From Burkholderia sp. SRS-W-2-2016 (GTDB lineage Bacteria; Pseudomonadota; Gammaproteobacteria; Burkholderiales; Burkholderiaceae), in assembly GCF_001931485.1 (NCBI RefSeq), contig NZ_MSDV01000059.1, positions 37,634 to 101,633 on the forward strand: DNA of 64,000 nt. Reading direction: 5' to 3'. Of the stretch, positions 1 to 8,387 are shown in pieces; the first letter of the stretch is position 1, and every line of letters starts with the position of its first letter. Position numbers and translations under genes: made by a program. The notes below the pieces were generated by a model, which was not told where the DNA came from, ran no database searches, and saw only the letters and a list, made by a program, of their open reading frames with translations.

Positions 1-152
1 TCATTCGGCCATTCATCAGACTCTTCTAACACATATAGATGACCTAGTTGACATCGAAGAAAACGGCGCCTACTATCAGTTCACCGCGGCGCACCTGGCT
101 GCGCTGCCCCGGCGGCCCTCACACCGCATTCAAACCATGAACGGAGACGCTA

Positions 153-494
153 ATGAGCAATCCCACGGCAGACATCAATAACCCCGCAGCGGGCGCGTCC
201 GCGGAGCGCAGAACGATTCACATCGTGCTGCACGAGGCGAAGGACACGGTCGGCGTGGCGGTCGTCGAGGGCATCAAGGCGGGCACGCTGCTCAACGCAT
301 GGATCATGGACGACGACGAGGTCGTCACCGTGCAGGCGAAGCAGGACATTCCGATCGGTCACAAAGTCGCGCTGAAGGAAATGGCCGTCGGCGACACGGT
401 GTTCAAGTACGGCGTCGACATCGGCAAGGTGGTCGCGCCGATCAAGGCCGGCGAGCACGCGCACGTGCACAACATCAAGACCAAGCGCTGGTAA
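153..494 (+). CDS. suyA: Sulfolactate sulfo-lyase small subunit (SuyA-like, SAF domain)
   Basis: 113-residue protein made almost entirely of one SAF domain, the small domain of the UxaA (altronate dehydratase) family. In most sugar-acid dehydratases this domain is fused to the large one; a separate small subunit of about 12 kDa beside a 42 kDa subunit is the known architecture of (2R)-3-sulfolactate sulfo-lyase, which eliminates sulfite from sulfolactate to give pyruvate. The protein ends in HNIKTKRW, which I recall as typical of SuyA. The ATG is preceded by GGAGA at a good distance. It is followed 130 bp later by the large subunit, and the downstream sulfite-dehydrogenase-type genes favour SuyA over a sugar-acid enzyme. 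The alternative is an altronate or galactarate dehydratase small subunit. Function is inferred from context plus family. Confidence 0.68.
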   Translation: MSNPTADINNPAAGASAERRTIHIVLHEAKDTVGVAVVEGIKAGTLLNAWIMDDDEVVTVQAKQDIPIGHKVALKEMAVGDTVFKYGVDIGKVVAPIKAGEHAHVHNIKTKRW

Positions 495-624
495 GGACCG
501 GCCGCGGCGCGCGCGTTTCAGCGCATTCTCCGCGCAGTCAGCGCAGCGCCGGTCGGTTTCCCGCAGCCCGCTTTACGGCCTCGAGCCGCCCCTCACTTGC
601 ACCAATTCGAACGAGAGAGACACC

Positions 625-1800
625 ATGAGCGTGATTGACCTGGGTACGACTTTCCGCGGCTATCGTCGCGACAATGGCCGCGTCGGCGTACGCAACCACG
701 TGATCATCCTGCCGGTCGACGATCTGTCCAATGCCGCCGCGCAGGCGGTCGAGCACAACATCAAAGGGACGATGGCGCTGCCGCACCCGTATGGGCGGCT
801 GCAGTTCGGCGCCGACCTCGACCTGCATTTCCGCACGCTGATCGGCGCGGGCAGCAATCCGAACGTGGCCGCGGTGATCGTGATCGGCATCGAGGAGGGC
901 TGGACCAAGCGCGTGGTCGACGGCATTGCGAAAACCGGCAAGCCGGTAATGGGCTTCGGCATCGAACTGCACGGCGATCACGACACGATCCTGCGCGCGT
1001 CGAAGGCCGCGAAGGAAATGGTCCAGTACGCGACTTCGCTCGATCGTGAGGAATGCTCGATTTCGGAGCTATGGGTATCGACCAAGTGCGGCGAATCCGA
1101 CACCACCTCGGGCTGCGGCGCCAATCCGACGGTCGGCAATGCGTTCGACAAGCTCTATGGGCTCGGCACCACGCTCGTGTTCGGCGAAACCTCGGAGCTG
1201 ACCGGCGGCGAGCAGATCGTCGCCGCACGCTGCGCGAATGACGGCGTGCGCGAGCGCTTCCAGTTCATGTTCAACCGCTATCAGGAGATGATCAACCGCT
1301 GGAAAACCGACGACCTGTCGGAGTCGCAGCCGACCAAGGGCAATATCGCCGGCGGGCTGACCACGATCGAGGAAAAGGCGCTCGGCAACATCCAGAAGAT
1401 CGGCAAGAAGTGCATGGTCGACGGCGTGCTCGACAAAGCCGAGGAACCGACCCATGCGGGCCTGTGGTTCATGGACTCGTCGTCGGCGGCCGCGGAGATG
1501 GTGACGTTGTGCGCGGCGTCCGGTTTCGTCGTGCATTTCTTCCCGACCGGGCAGGGCAACGTGATCGGCAATCCGATCGTGCCGGTCATCAAGATCTGCG
1601 CGAATCCGCGCACGGTCCGCACGATGGGCGAGCATATCGACGTCGACGTGACCGGCATCCTGCAGCGCGAACAGAACCTCGACCAGAGCGGCGACAAACT
1701 GCTCGAATGCATGATGGCGACGGTCAACGGCCGCTTCACGTCGGCCGAAGCGCTCGGGCATCGCGAGTTCGTGCTGACGCGTCTGTTCGAAAGCGCCTGA
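625..1800 (+). CDS. suyB: Sulfolactate sulfo-lyase large subunit (SuyB-like, UxaA family)
   Basis: 391-residue UxaA/GarD-family catalytic subunit, beginning with the typical GYRRDNGRVGVRNHV block and containing KCGESDTTSG (about residue 153) and the CGANPTVGNAFD region that holds conserved cysteines of this iron-dependent lyase family. The length, about 42 kDa, fits the large subunit of (R)-sulfolactate sulfo-lyase. It should act with the preceding small subunit in the cytoplasm, releasing sulfite and pyruvate. A GAGAGA ribosome binding site lies just before the ATG. The substrate cannot be proved from sequence alone: sugar-acid dehydratases share the fold. The split subunits and the nearby SoeABC-type genes are the reasons for the sulfolactate reading. 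Confidence 0.7.
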   Translation: MSVIDLGTTFRGYRRDNGRVGVRNHVIILPVDDLSNAAAQAVEHNIKGTMALPHPYGRLQFGADLDLHFRTLIGAGSNPNVAAVIVIGIEEGWTKRVVDGIAKTGKPVMGFGIELHGDHDTILRASKAAKEMVQYATSLDREECSISELWVSTKCGESDTTSGCGANPTVGNAFDKLYGLGTTLVFGETSELTGGEQIVAARCANDGVRERFQFMFNRYQEMINRWKTDDLSESQPTKGNIAGGLTTIEEKALGNIQKIGKKCMVDGVLDKAEEPTHAGLWFMDSSSAAAEMVTLCAASGFVVHFFPTGQGNVIGNPIVPVIKICANPRTVRTMGEHIDVDVTGILQREQNLDQSGDKLLECMMATVNGRFTSAEALGHREFVLTRLFESA

Positions 1801-1978
1801 CGCGCGCGGCTGTACCGCTCCGGCGAGCCGCGCGGCCAGCGCGGTTCGCGCGGAGCGGCCCCACATTCCCGGCGCATGCCGGCACGCAGAAGGGCGGACA
1901 TGCCCCACGTGACCGGCAGCTCAGGCGGCAGTGGCGCCGGCTCGATATCTGGCAGCAGCGAGTGGAGGAGACACCATC

Positions 1979-3349
1979 TTGCGCGTGCTCAAACATCTCT
2001 ATGTGCAGGTCCTGATCGGACTTGCGGCTGGCATTATCGTCGGTCATTTCGCACCTTCGTTCGGGGTGCAGATGAAACCCCTCGGCGACACCTTCATCCG
2101 TCTGATCAAGATGCTGATCACGCTGGTGATCTTCTGCACGGTTTCCGTCGGCATCGCGCGAATGGAAAGCCTCAAGCAGGTGGGCCGGGTCGGCTTCAAG
2201 ACGCTGCTGTACTTCGAGGTCGTCACGACGATCGCGCTGGTGCTCGGTCTGGTGGTCGCCAACGTGCTGCGGCCGGGCGCCGGGCTCAATATCGATCCCG
2301 CGTCGCTCGACGCGCAGGCGGTCACCCATTACGTCGCGACCGCGCATTCGGCGTCGTCTAGCTTCATCGACATGATCGTGCCGAACTCGGTGGTCGGCGC
2401 GTTCGCGCGCGGCGACCTGTTGCAGGTGCTGCTGTTCTCGGTGCTGTTCGGGATCGCGTTGTCGATCATGTCGCAGCGCAGCCGGCTCCTGATGCGCAGC
2501 ATCGAGCAGTTCGGCGATGCGCTGATGCGGATCGTCGAGATGATCATGCGGCTCGCACCCTTGGGTGCGTTCGGCGCGATCGCGTTCACGGTCGGCAAGT
2601 ACGGGATCGGCACGCTGCAGCAACTGGGCTTGCTGATCCTGTGCTTCTACATCACCAGCATCCTGTTCATCGCGATCGTGCTCGGCGCGGCCGCGCGCTG
2701 GGCGGGCGTCGGGCTGTGGCCGCTGCTGAAGTACTTCCGCGAGGAACTGCTGATCGTGCTCGGCACGTCGACCACCGAATCGGTGCTGCCGCGTCTGATG
2801 GAAAAGCTCGAACGGATGGGCTGTCCGCGCGCGATCGTCGGGCTCGTGTTGCCGACCGGCTATTCGTTCAATCTCGACGGCGCGGCGATCTATCTGACGA
2901 TGACCTCGCTCTTCATCGCCCAGGCGACCAACATCCATCTGACGCTGTGGCAACAGTTGGGACTGCTGGCGATCCTGATGCTGACATCGAAGGGCGGCGC
3001 GGGCGTGGCGGGCGCGGCGCTGGTCGCGTTGACCGCGACGCTGTCGACCCACAACATCATTCCGGTCGCGGGCATCACGCTGATTCTCGGCGTCGACCGG
3101 GTGCTCAACGAGATTCGCGCGCTGACCAATATGATCGGCAATGTGGTCGCCACGCTGGTGGTCGCGCGCTGGGAGGGCGCGTTCGATGCCCGCGCGGCGC
3201 GCGAATTCCTCGCACAGCCACGCGAACTGCAGGCGCAGGCGAAGCCGCAGTCGTCCCACAAGCCGCAGCCGTCGCAAGCGGGGCAGCCGGAGCCCGCGGA
3301 GCATGAGCTGGCCGGCGCGCCGGGGCTGTTGAATAAAGCGGCGAAGTGA
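1979..3349 (+). CDS. DctA-family (DAACS) dicarboxylate:cation symporter, candidate sulfolactate importer
   Basis: Inner-membrane carrier of the dicarboxylate/amino acid:cation symporter family, about 456 residues with the usual eight helices and two re-entrant loops. Clear signatures are LPTGYSFNLDGAAIYLTM and SKGGAGVAGAALVAL. The best start is TTG at 1979, because GGAGGAG (1964-1970) sits 8 nt before it and the protein then begins LRVLKHLYVQVLIGL like DctA; the frame is open further upstream but lacks a better site. The C-terminus carries a Gln/Pro/Lys-rich tail of about 45 residues longer than usual DctA. It lies between suyB and the dehydrogenase gene. 3-Sulfolactate is a sulfonate analogue of malate, so import of sulfolactate is a reasonable inference; ordinary C4-dicarboxylate uptake is the alternative. 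Confidence 0.82.
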   Translation: MRVLKHLYVQVLIGLAAGIIVGHFAPSFGVQMKPLGDTFIRLIKMLITLVIFCTVSVGIARMESLKQVGRVGFKTLLYFEVVTTIALVLGLVVANVLRPGAGLNIDPASLDAQAVTHYVATAHSASSSFIDMIVPNSVVGAFARGDLLQVLLFSVLFGIALSIMSQRSRLLMRSIEQFGDALMRIVEMIMRLAPLGAFGAIAFTVGKYGIGTLQQLGLLILCFYITSILFIAIVLGAAARWAGVGLWPLLKYFREELLIVLGTSTTESVLPRLMEKLERMGCPRAIVGLVLPTGYSFNLDGAAIYLTMTSLFIAQATNIHLTLWQQLGLLAILMLTSKGGAGVAGAALVALTATLSTHNIIPVAGITLILGVDRVLNEIRALTNMIGNVVATLVVARWEGAFDARAAREFLAQPRELQAQAKPQSSHKPQPSQAGQPEPAEHELAGAPGLLNKAAK

Positions 3350-3440
3350 ACAGGCGCGCGGCGCCGGACTGGATGCTTGCCGCTTGCCGCCGCCAATGAC
3401 ACAGTGATGCGCTGACGACAACAACCACAAGGAAGTCCAG

Positions 3441-4439
3441 ATGGCCCGTTTGTTTCCCGACGCGCTCAACACGCTTGCGATCGATGCGCTGCAACGCGCG
3501 GGCGCGCTGCCGGCAACCGCCGCATCGACCGCCCGCGCGCTCGTCTATGCCGACGTGCGCGGTCTGTCATCGCACGGCGTGTCGCGCCTGCCGATGTACT
3601 GCGCGCAGTTGCGCAACGGCCGCGTCGATCCCGCCGCGCACCCGGCGATCGTCGCGGATCGCGGCGCGACCGTGTTGATCGACGGCGCCGACGGTCTCGC
3701 ATACCCGGCCTGCGATCTCGCGATCGCGACACTCGCCGAACGGGCGCGGCAATACGGCAGCGCGGTCGCGGGCATCTGCCGCAGCCATCATTTCGGCGTC
3801 GGCGCGGCGCACCTGGCCGCGCTCGGCGAAGCGGGCCTCGTCGCGCTCGCGTTCAGCAATTCGCCGGCCGCGATGCCCGCGTGGGGCGGCCGCCGCGCGC
3901 TGTTCGGGACCAATCCGATCGCCGCGGTGTTTCCGCGCCGCCACGGCGCGCCGCTGGTGATCGACCTCGCGCTGTCGCAGATCGCGCGCGGCAAGATCGC
4001 GATCGCCGCGCGCGACGGCAAACCGATTCCCGAAGGCTGGGCGACCACCCGCGACGGCCTGCCGACCACCGACGCGCGCGCCGCGCTCGACGGCATGATG
4101 CTGCCGTTCGGCGGCGCCAAAGGGGCGATGCTCGCGCTGGTGGTCGAACTGCTGGCCGCCGCGCTGACCGGCGCGAACTTCGGCTATGAGGCCGGTTCGT
4201 TCCTGACCGAGGAGGGCGAGCGCTCGCGCATCGGCCATCTGTTCTGGACCATCGATCCGGGCGCGCTGGCCGGCGACGACGCGTATCTGTCGCGCGTCGA
4301 CGCGTTGATCGAAATGATGCTGCTCGACGACGACGTGCGTTTGCCCGGCGATCGCCGCGAGCGTCTGGCGGCGGCAGCGGATCAGGAAGGCGTCGAGATT
4401 CCGGATGCACTGATTGCGCAACTGCAAGGGCGCGGCTGA
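3441..4439 (+). CDS. Ldh_2-family NAD(P)-dependent 2-hydroxyacid dehydrogenase (ComC-like)
   Basis: 332-residue member of the malate/L-lactate dehydrogenase (Ldh_2, PF02615) family, a fold distinct from Rossmann LDH. It shows the family blocks ADVRGLSSHGVSRLP near residue 45 and CRSHHFGVGAAH near residue 113, with His residues expected at the active site, and GTNPIA. Family members include sulfolactate dehydrogenase ComC, ureidoglycolate dehydrogenase and malate dehydrogenase. Next to suyAB, the most economical role is interconversion of sulfopyruvate and (R)-sulfolactate, supplying the stereoisomer SuyAB needs. AAGGAAG precedes the ATG. No SlcC-type partner for (S)-sulfolactate is visible in the window. 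The substrate is inference. Confidence 0.8.
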   Translation: MARLFPDALNTLAIDALQRAGALPATAASTARALVYADVRGLSSHGVSRLPMYCAQLRNGRVDPAAHPAIVADRGATVLIDGADGLAYPACDLAIATLAERARQYGSAVAGICRSHHFGVGAAHLAALGEAGLVALAFSNSPAAMPAWGGRRALFGTNPIAAVFPRRHGAPLVIDLALSQIARGKIAIAARDGKPIPEGWATTRDGLPTTDARAALDGMMLPFGGAKGAMLALVVELLAAALTGANFGYEAGSFLTEEGERSRIGHLFWTIDPGALAGDDAYLSRVDALIEMMLLDDDVRLPGDRRERLAAAADQEGVEIPDALIAQLQGRG

Positions 4440-4454
4440 CGAACCGAAAGCGAA

Positions 4455-4487
4455 ACGGAAACTATCGGTGCACCAGATAGTTTCCGT
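4455..4487. repeat. Perfect 12-bp inverted repeat upstream of soeA
   Basis: ACGGAAACTATC and GATAGTTTCCGT are perfect inverted arms (4455-4466 and 4476-4487) around the 9-nt loop GGTGCACCA, which is itself nearly palindromic. It lies in the 148-bp gap between the dehydrogenase gene and soeA, 100 bp before the soeA start. There is no T-run after it, so a plain intrinsic terminator is unlikely. An operator, an RNA processing hairpin or a Rho-independent pause element are possible. The AT-rich arms stand out from the GC-rich surroundings. Confidence 0.6.
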
Positions 4488-4587
4488 CGCAAATCGCGAT
4501 TTCCCTTGTGACGCCGACGCGCATACGATGAACAGCATCGTCTGACGAGCGCTTCGCGCTCACCGGCCACCGCGATGGAGATTCCGT

Positions 4588-7518
4588 ATGGAGCATCACG
4601 CCCGCACGCAGAACGAACGCCTCGACGTCAAGACCACCACCTGCTACATGTGCGCGTGCCGTTGCGGCATCCGCGTGCATCTGCGCGACGGCGAGGTGCG
4701 TTATATCGACGGCAATCCCGAACATCCGCTGAATCAGGGGGTGATCTGCGCGAAGGGCGCGTCGGGGATCATGAAGCAGTACTCGCCCGCGCGGCTGACC
4801 CAGCCGTTGATGCGCAAGGCCGGCGCCGAGCGCGGCAGCGCGCAGTTCGAACCGGTCACGTGGGAGCAGGCGTTCGACGTGCTGGAAAAGCGTCTGGCTA
4901 AAATTCGCGCGACCGACCCGAAGAAGTTCGCGCTGTTCACCGGCCGCGACCAGATGCAGGCGCTGACCGGCCTGTTCGCGAAGCAGTTCGGTACCCCTAA
5001 CTATGCGGCGCACGGCGGTTTCTGTTCCGCGAACATGGCCGCCGGGATGATCTACACGATCGGCGGTTCGTTCTGGGAATTCGGCGGGCCGGACCTGGAC
5101 AGCGCGAAGCTGTTCTTCATGATCGGCACCGCTGAAGATCATCATTCGAATCCGCTGAAGATCGCGATTGCAAAGTTCAAGCGCGCGGGCGGCCGCTTTA
5201 TCGCGATCAATCCAATTCGCACCGGTTACGCGGCGATCGCCGACGAATGGGTGCCGATCAAGCCCGGCACCGATGGCGCACTGTTCATGGCCTTCCTGCA
5301 CGAGCTGATTGCCGCCGACGCATGGGATCACGAATTCGTGCAGCGCTTTACGAACGCGGCCGAGCTGATCGATCTCGACGACAGCAGCGAGAACTTCGGT
5401 CTATTCGTGCAAGATCCGGCGAGAGCGGCCGGCAATCCGCTGTTTCCGCAAAATCACTTGTGGTGGGATCCGCAAACCGCGCGCGCGGTCCCGCATCATG
5501 CGCCGGGTGTGACGCCCGCGCTCGACGGTCGCTATACGCTCGAAAACGGCAAACCGGTCGCGCCGTCGTTCGCGTTGCTGCGCGAGCGGGTGGCGGAATG
5601 CACGCCGGAATGGGCCGCGGGGATCACCGGTATCGCCGCCGGCACGATACGCCGCCTCGCCGCCGAAATGATCGACACGAGCCGACGGCATCGCATTACG
5701 CTGCCGATCCGCTGGACCGACGCGTGGGGCGAAACTCATGAGACGGTCACCGGCAACCCGATCGCGTTTCATGCGATGCGCGGACTCGCCGCGCATTCGA
5801 ACGGCTTCCAGTCGATTCGCGCGCTGGCCGTGCTGATGTCGCTGCTCGGCACGATCGACCGGCCCGGCGGCTTTCGTCACAAGTCGCCGTTTCCGCGCGC
5901 GGTGCCGCCGTCCGCGAAACCGCCGAACAGTCCCGACGCGGTCAAACCGAACACGCCGCTCGCGACCGGTCCGCTCGGCTGGCCGGCCGCGCCGGAAGAT
6001 CTGTTCATCGACGAACACGGCGGCCCGGTGCGGATCGACAAGGCGTTCTCGTGGGAATATCCGCTCGCGGTGCACGGCGTGATGCATAGCGTGATCACGA
6101 ATGCGTGGCGCGGCGATCCGTATCCGATCGACACGTTGATGATCTTCATGGCCAACATGGCGTGGAATTCGTCGATGAATACGATGAAGGTGCGCGAGAT
6201 GCTCGCCGACAAACATCCGGACGGCGAGTACAAGATTCCGTTTCTGGTCGTGTGCGATGCGTTCCAGTCGGAGATGACCGCGTTCGCGGATCTGATCCTG
6301 CCCGACACGACCTATCTGGAGCGCTACGACGCGATGTCGATGCTCGACCGGCCGATCTCCGAATTCGACGGCCCGGTCGATTCGGTGCGCGTGCCGGTCG
6401 TGCCGCCGACCGGCGAATGCAAGCCGTTCCAGGAAGTGCTGATCGAGCTGGCGTCGCGGCTGAAGTTTCCGGCTTTCACCAACGCAGACGGCGCACGACG
6501 CTTTCGCGACTATCCGGACTTCATCGTCAATCACACGACTTCGCCCGGTTCCGGCGTCGGCTTTCTGATCGGCTGGCGCGGCAAGGACGGCGACAAGGCG
6601 TTGGTCGGCGAACCGAATCCGAAGCAATGGGAGCAGTACGCGAGCAACAACTGTGTATTTCATTACCGGCTGCCCGACACGCTGCAATACATGCGCAATT
6701 GCAATGGCCCCTATCTCGACTGGGCGGTGAAGAACGGCTTTCGCAAATTCAACGAACCGATCCTGATCCAGCTTTACTCGGACGTAATGCAGAAATTCCG
6801 GCTTGCCGCGCAAGGGCGCAGCAGCGGCCGGCAGCCGCCCGAGCATCTGCGCGCACGCGTCGAAACCTACTTCGATCCGCTGCCGTTCTGGTATGCGCCG
6901 CTCGAAAGCGCGGCGACCGATCTCGCGCAGTTTCCGCTCGCCGCTGTTACGCAGCGGCCGATGGCGATGTATCACTCGTGGGATTCGCAAAATGCGTGGC
7001 TGCGGCAGATTCATGGGGAGAACTATCTTTATGTGAATCCGCGGACGGCCGCACAGGACGGTATCGCCGATGGAGGCTGGATCTACGTCGAGTCGCAATG
7101 GGGCCGCGTGCGCTGCGTTGCGCGCTATAGCGAGACCGTCGAGCCGGGAACGGTGTGGACGTGGAACGCGATCGGCAAAGCGGCGGGCGCATGGAATCTC
7201 GGCCCGAACGCGAACGAAGCGCGGCGCGGCTTCCTGCTCAATCACCTGATTACCGATGAACTGCCGGCGGGCAGCGAAGCGGCGACGCGGCTGTCGAACT
7301 CCGATCCGGTGACGGGCCAGGCCGCGTGGTACGACGTGCGGGTGCGCATCTATCCGGCCGAAGCCGATGCGCGGCATACGCTGCCGCAATTCGCGGCGAT
7401 GTCCGAGTTGCCGGGATCGGTCGCGCAAAAGAGCGTGGTGTCGCGAATCGTGCAGACCTATTTCGCGGGACGCGGCGAGTTCGCCGCGCGTTTGCGCGGC
7501 GAGGGCCGACGCAAGTGA
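4588..7518 (+). CDS. soeA: Cytoplasmic sulfite dehydrogenase molybdopterin subunit (SoeA-like)
   Basis: 976-residue DMSO-reductase-family molybdopterin enzyme. The N-terminus holds a [4Fe-4S] motif with Cys19, Cys22, Cys26 and Cys54, followed by molybdopterin oxidoreductase and C-terminal dinucleotide-binding domains. There is no twin-arginine signal, so the enzyme should stay in the cytoplasm, as known for SoeABC and unlike DmsABC or periplasmic SorAB. It is followed by a four-cluster ferredoxin and a DmsC-type anchor, the exact SoeABC set. The expected reaction is sulfite oxidation to sulfate with electrons passed to quinone, which would remove the sulfite released by SuyAB. GGAG lies 7 nt before the ATG. 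Other cytoplasmic members of this family cannot be excluded by motifs alone. Confidence 0.78.
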   Translation: MEHHARTQNERLDVKTTTCYMCACRCGIRVHLRDGEVRYIDGNPEHPLNQGVICAKGASGIMKQYSPARLTQPLMRKAGAERGSAQFEPVTWEQAFDVLEKRLAKIRATDPKKFALFTGRDQMQALTGLFAKQFGTPNYAAHGGFCSANMAAGMIYTIGGSFWEFGGPDLDSAKLFFMIGTAEDHHSNPLKIAIAKFKRAGGRFIAINPIRTGYAAIADEWVPIKPGTDGALFMAFLHELIAADAWDHEFVQRFTNAAELIDLDDSSENFGLFVQDPARAAGNPLFPQNHLWWDPQTARAVPHHAPGVTPALDGRYTLENGKPVAPSFALLRERVAECTPEWAAGITGIAAGTIRRLAAEMIDTSRRHRITLPIRWTDAWGETHETVTGNPIAFHAMRGLAAHSNGFQSIRALAVLMSLLGTIDRPGGFRHKSPFPRAVPPSAKPPNSPDAVKPNTPLATGPLGWPAAPEDLFIDEHGGPVRIDKAFSWEYPLAVHGVMHSVITNAWRGDPYPIDTLMIFMANMAWNSSMNTMKVREMLADKHPDGEYKIPFLVVCDAFQSEMTAFADLILPDTTYLERYDAMSMLDRPISEFDGPVDSVRVPVVPPTGECKPFQEVLIELASRLKFPAFTNADGARRFRDYPDFIVNHTTSPGSGVGFLIGWRGKDGDKALVGEPNPKQWEQYASNNCVFHYRLPDTLQYMRNCNGPYLDWAVKNGFRKFNEPILIQLYSDVMQKFRLAAQGRSSGRQPPEHLRARVETYFDPLPFWYAPLESAATDLAQFPLAAVTQRPMAMYHSWDSQNAWLRQIHGENYLYVNPRTAAQDGIADGGWIYVESQWGRVRCVARYSETVEPGTVWTWNAIGKAAGAWNLGPNANEARRGFLLNHLITDELPAGSEAATRLSNSDPVTGQAAWYDVRVRIYPAEADARHTLPQFAAMSELPGSVAQKSVVSRIVQTYFAGRGEFAARLRGEGRRK

Positions 7519-7585
7519 GCGCGTCGCAAACGATGCCGACCATGGCAACAACGTAAATGGCAACGTCAACGGCAAGGAGCTTCCA

Positions 7586-8359
7586 ATGACCCAGATGGCG
7601 TTGGTAATCGATCTGAACGTATGCGTGGGCTGCCAGGCGTGCGTGACGAGTTGCAAGGAATGGAACACGTCGGGCGAGTCGGGCAGTCTCGCCGACTTCA
7701 ATCCGTACGACGCGGACCCGTCCGGCACCTTCTTTAACCGGGTGCAGAGTTTCGAGGCCGGCAGCTTTCCGGACACCGAAATGATTCACTTCCCGAAGTC
7801 GTGTCTGCACTGCGAGGACCCGCCGTGCGTGCCGGTCTGTCCGACCGGCGCGAGCTATAAGCGCAAGGAAGATGGCCTCGTGCTGGTGGACTTCGATCGC
7901 TGTATCGGTTGCAAGTATTGCGCGTGGGCCTGCCCGTACGGCGCGCGCGAGCTCGACGAAGCGCGCAAGGAGATGACCAAGTGCACGCTGTGCGTCGACC
8001 GCATTCACGATCAGAACCTGTCGGAGCGCGATCGCAAGCCGGCCTGCGTGCTCGCGTGTCCGACTTCCGCGCGGCTGTTCGGCGATATCCACGATCCGGA
8101 GTCGGTCGTGTCGCAGGCAATCCGGGAGCGCGGCGGTTATCAGTTGATGCCGGAGTGGGGTACGCGTCCCGCGAATCACTATTTGCCGCGCGTGCCGACT
8201 ACGGCCTCCGGTTGCGGCAGTGACGCGTGCGGGTGTAAATCGGCCGGCTCCGCGATAACCGATGATGCAGCGCAAGCGCCCGCGTCGCCGGCTGAGCAAC
8301 TCGAAGCGCAGCTTGAACGCGGGCAGTTGCATCTCGCGTCGATTGCGAACCGCGTTTGA
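7586..8359 (+). CDS. soeB: Four-cluster ferredoxin subunit (SoeB-like)
   Basis: 257-residue electron-transfer subunit with four [4Fe-4S] sites. In order they use CVGCQACVTSCKEW near the start, CLHCEDPPCVPVCPTG, CIGCKYCAWACPYG and CTLCVDR with CVLACPTSARLFGD. It has no signal peptide and would carry electrons from the molybdenum subunit to the membrane anchor. The start is ATG 7586, with AAGGAG 6 nt upstream; the frame is open for 73 codons before this, overlapping the end of soeA, but has no comparable site. It follows soeA by 67 bp and precedes the anchor gene by 28 bp, so the three are probably one transcript. The C-terminal tail after residue 215 is low in conservation. Confidence 0.82.
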   Translation: MTQMALVIDLNVCVGCQACVTSCKEWNTSGESGSLADFNPYDADPSGTFFNRVQSFEAGSFPDTEMIHFPKSCLHCEDPPCVPVCPTGASYKRKEDGLVLVDFDRCIGCKYCAWACPYGARELDEARKEMTKCTLCVDRIHDQNLSERDRKPACVLACPTSARLFGDIHDPESVVSQAIRERGGYQLMPEWGTRPANHYLPRVPTTASGCGSDACGCKSAGSAITDDAAQAPASPAEQLEAQLERGQLHLASIANRV

Positions 8360-8387
8360 TGTGCCTGAATAACGACGGAGCCTCGAC

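Noticed and set aside
1..152. Partial gene at the left edge
   Set aside because: No reading frame with a credible protein was seen; it looks like the leader of the first gene.
5401..7776. 791-codon open frame on the minus strand
   Set aside because: It lies opposite soeA, is His/Arg/Asp-rich and resembles no family; typical antisense shadow in GC-rich DNA.
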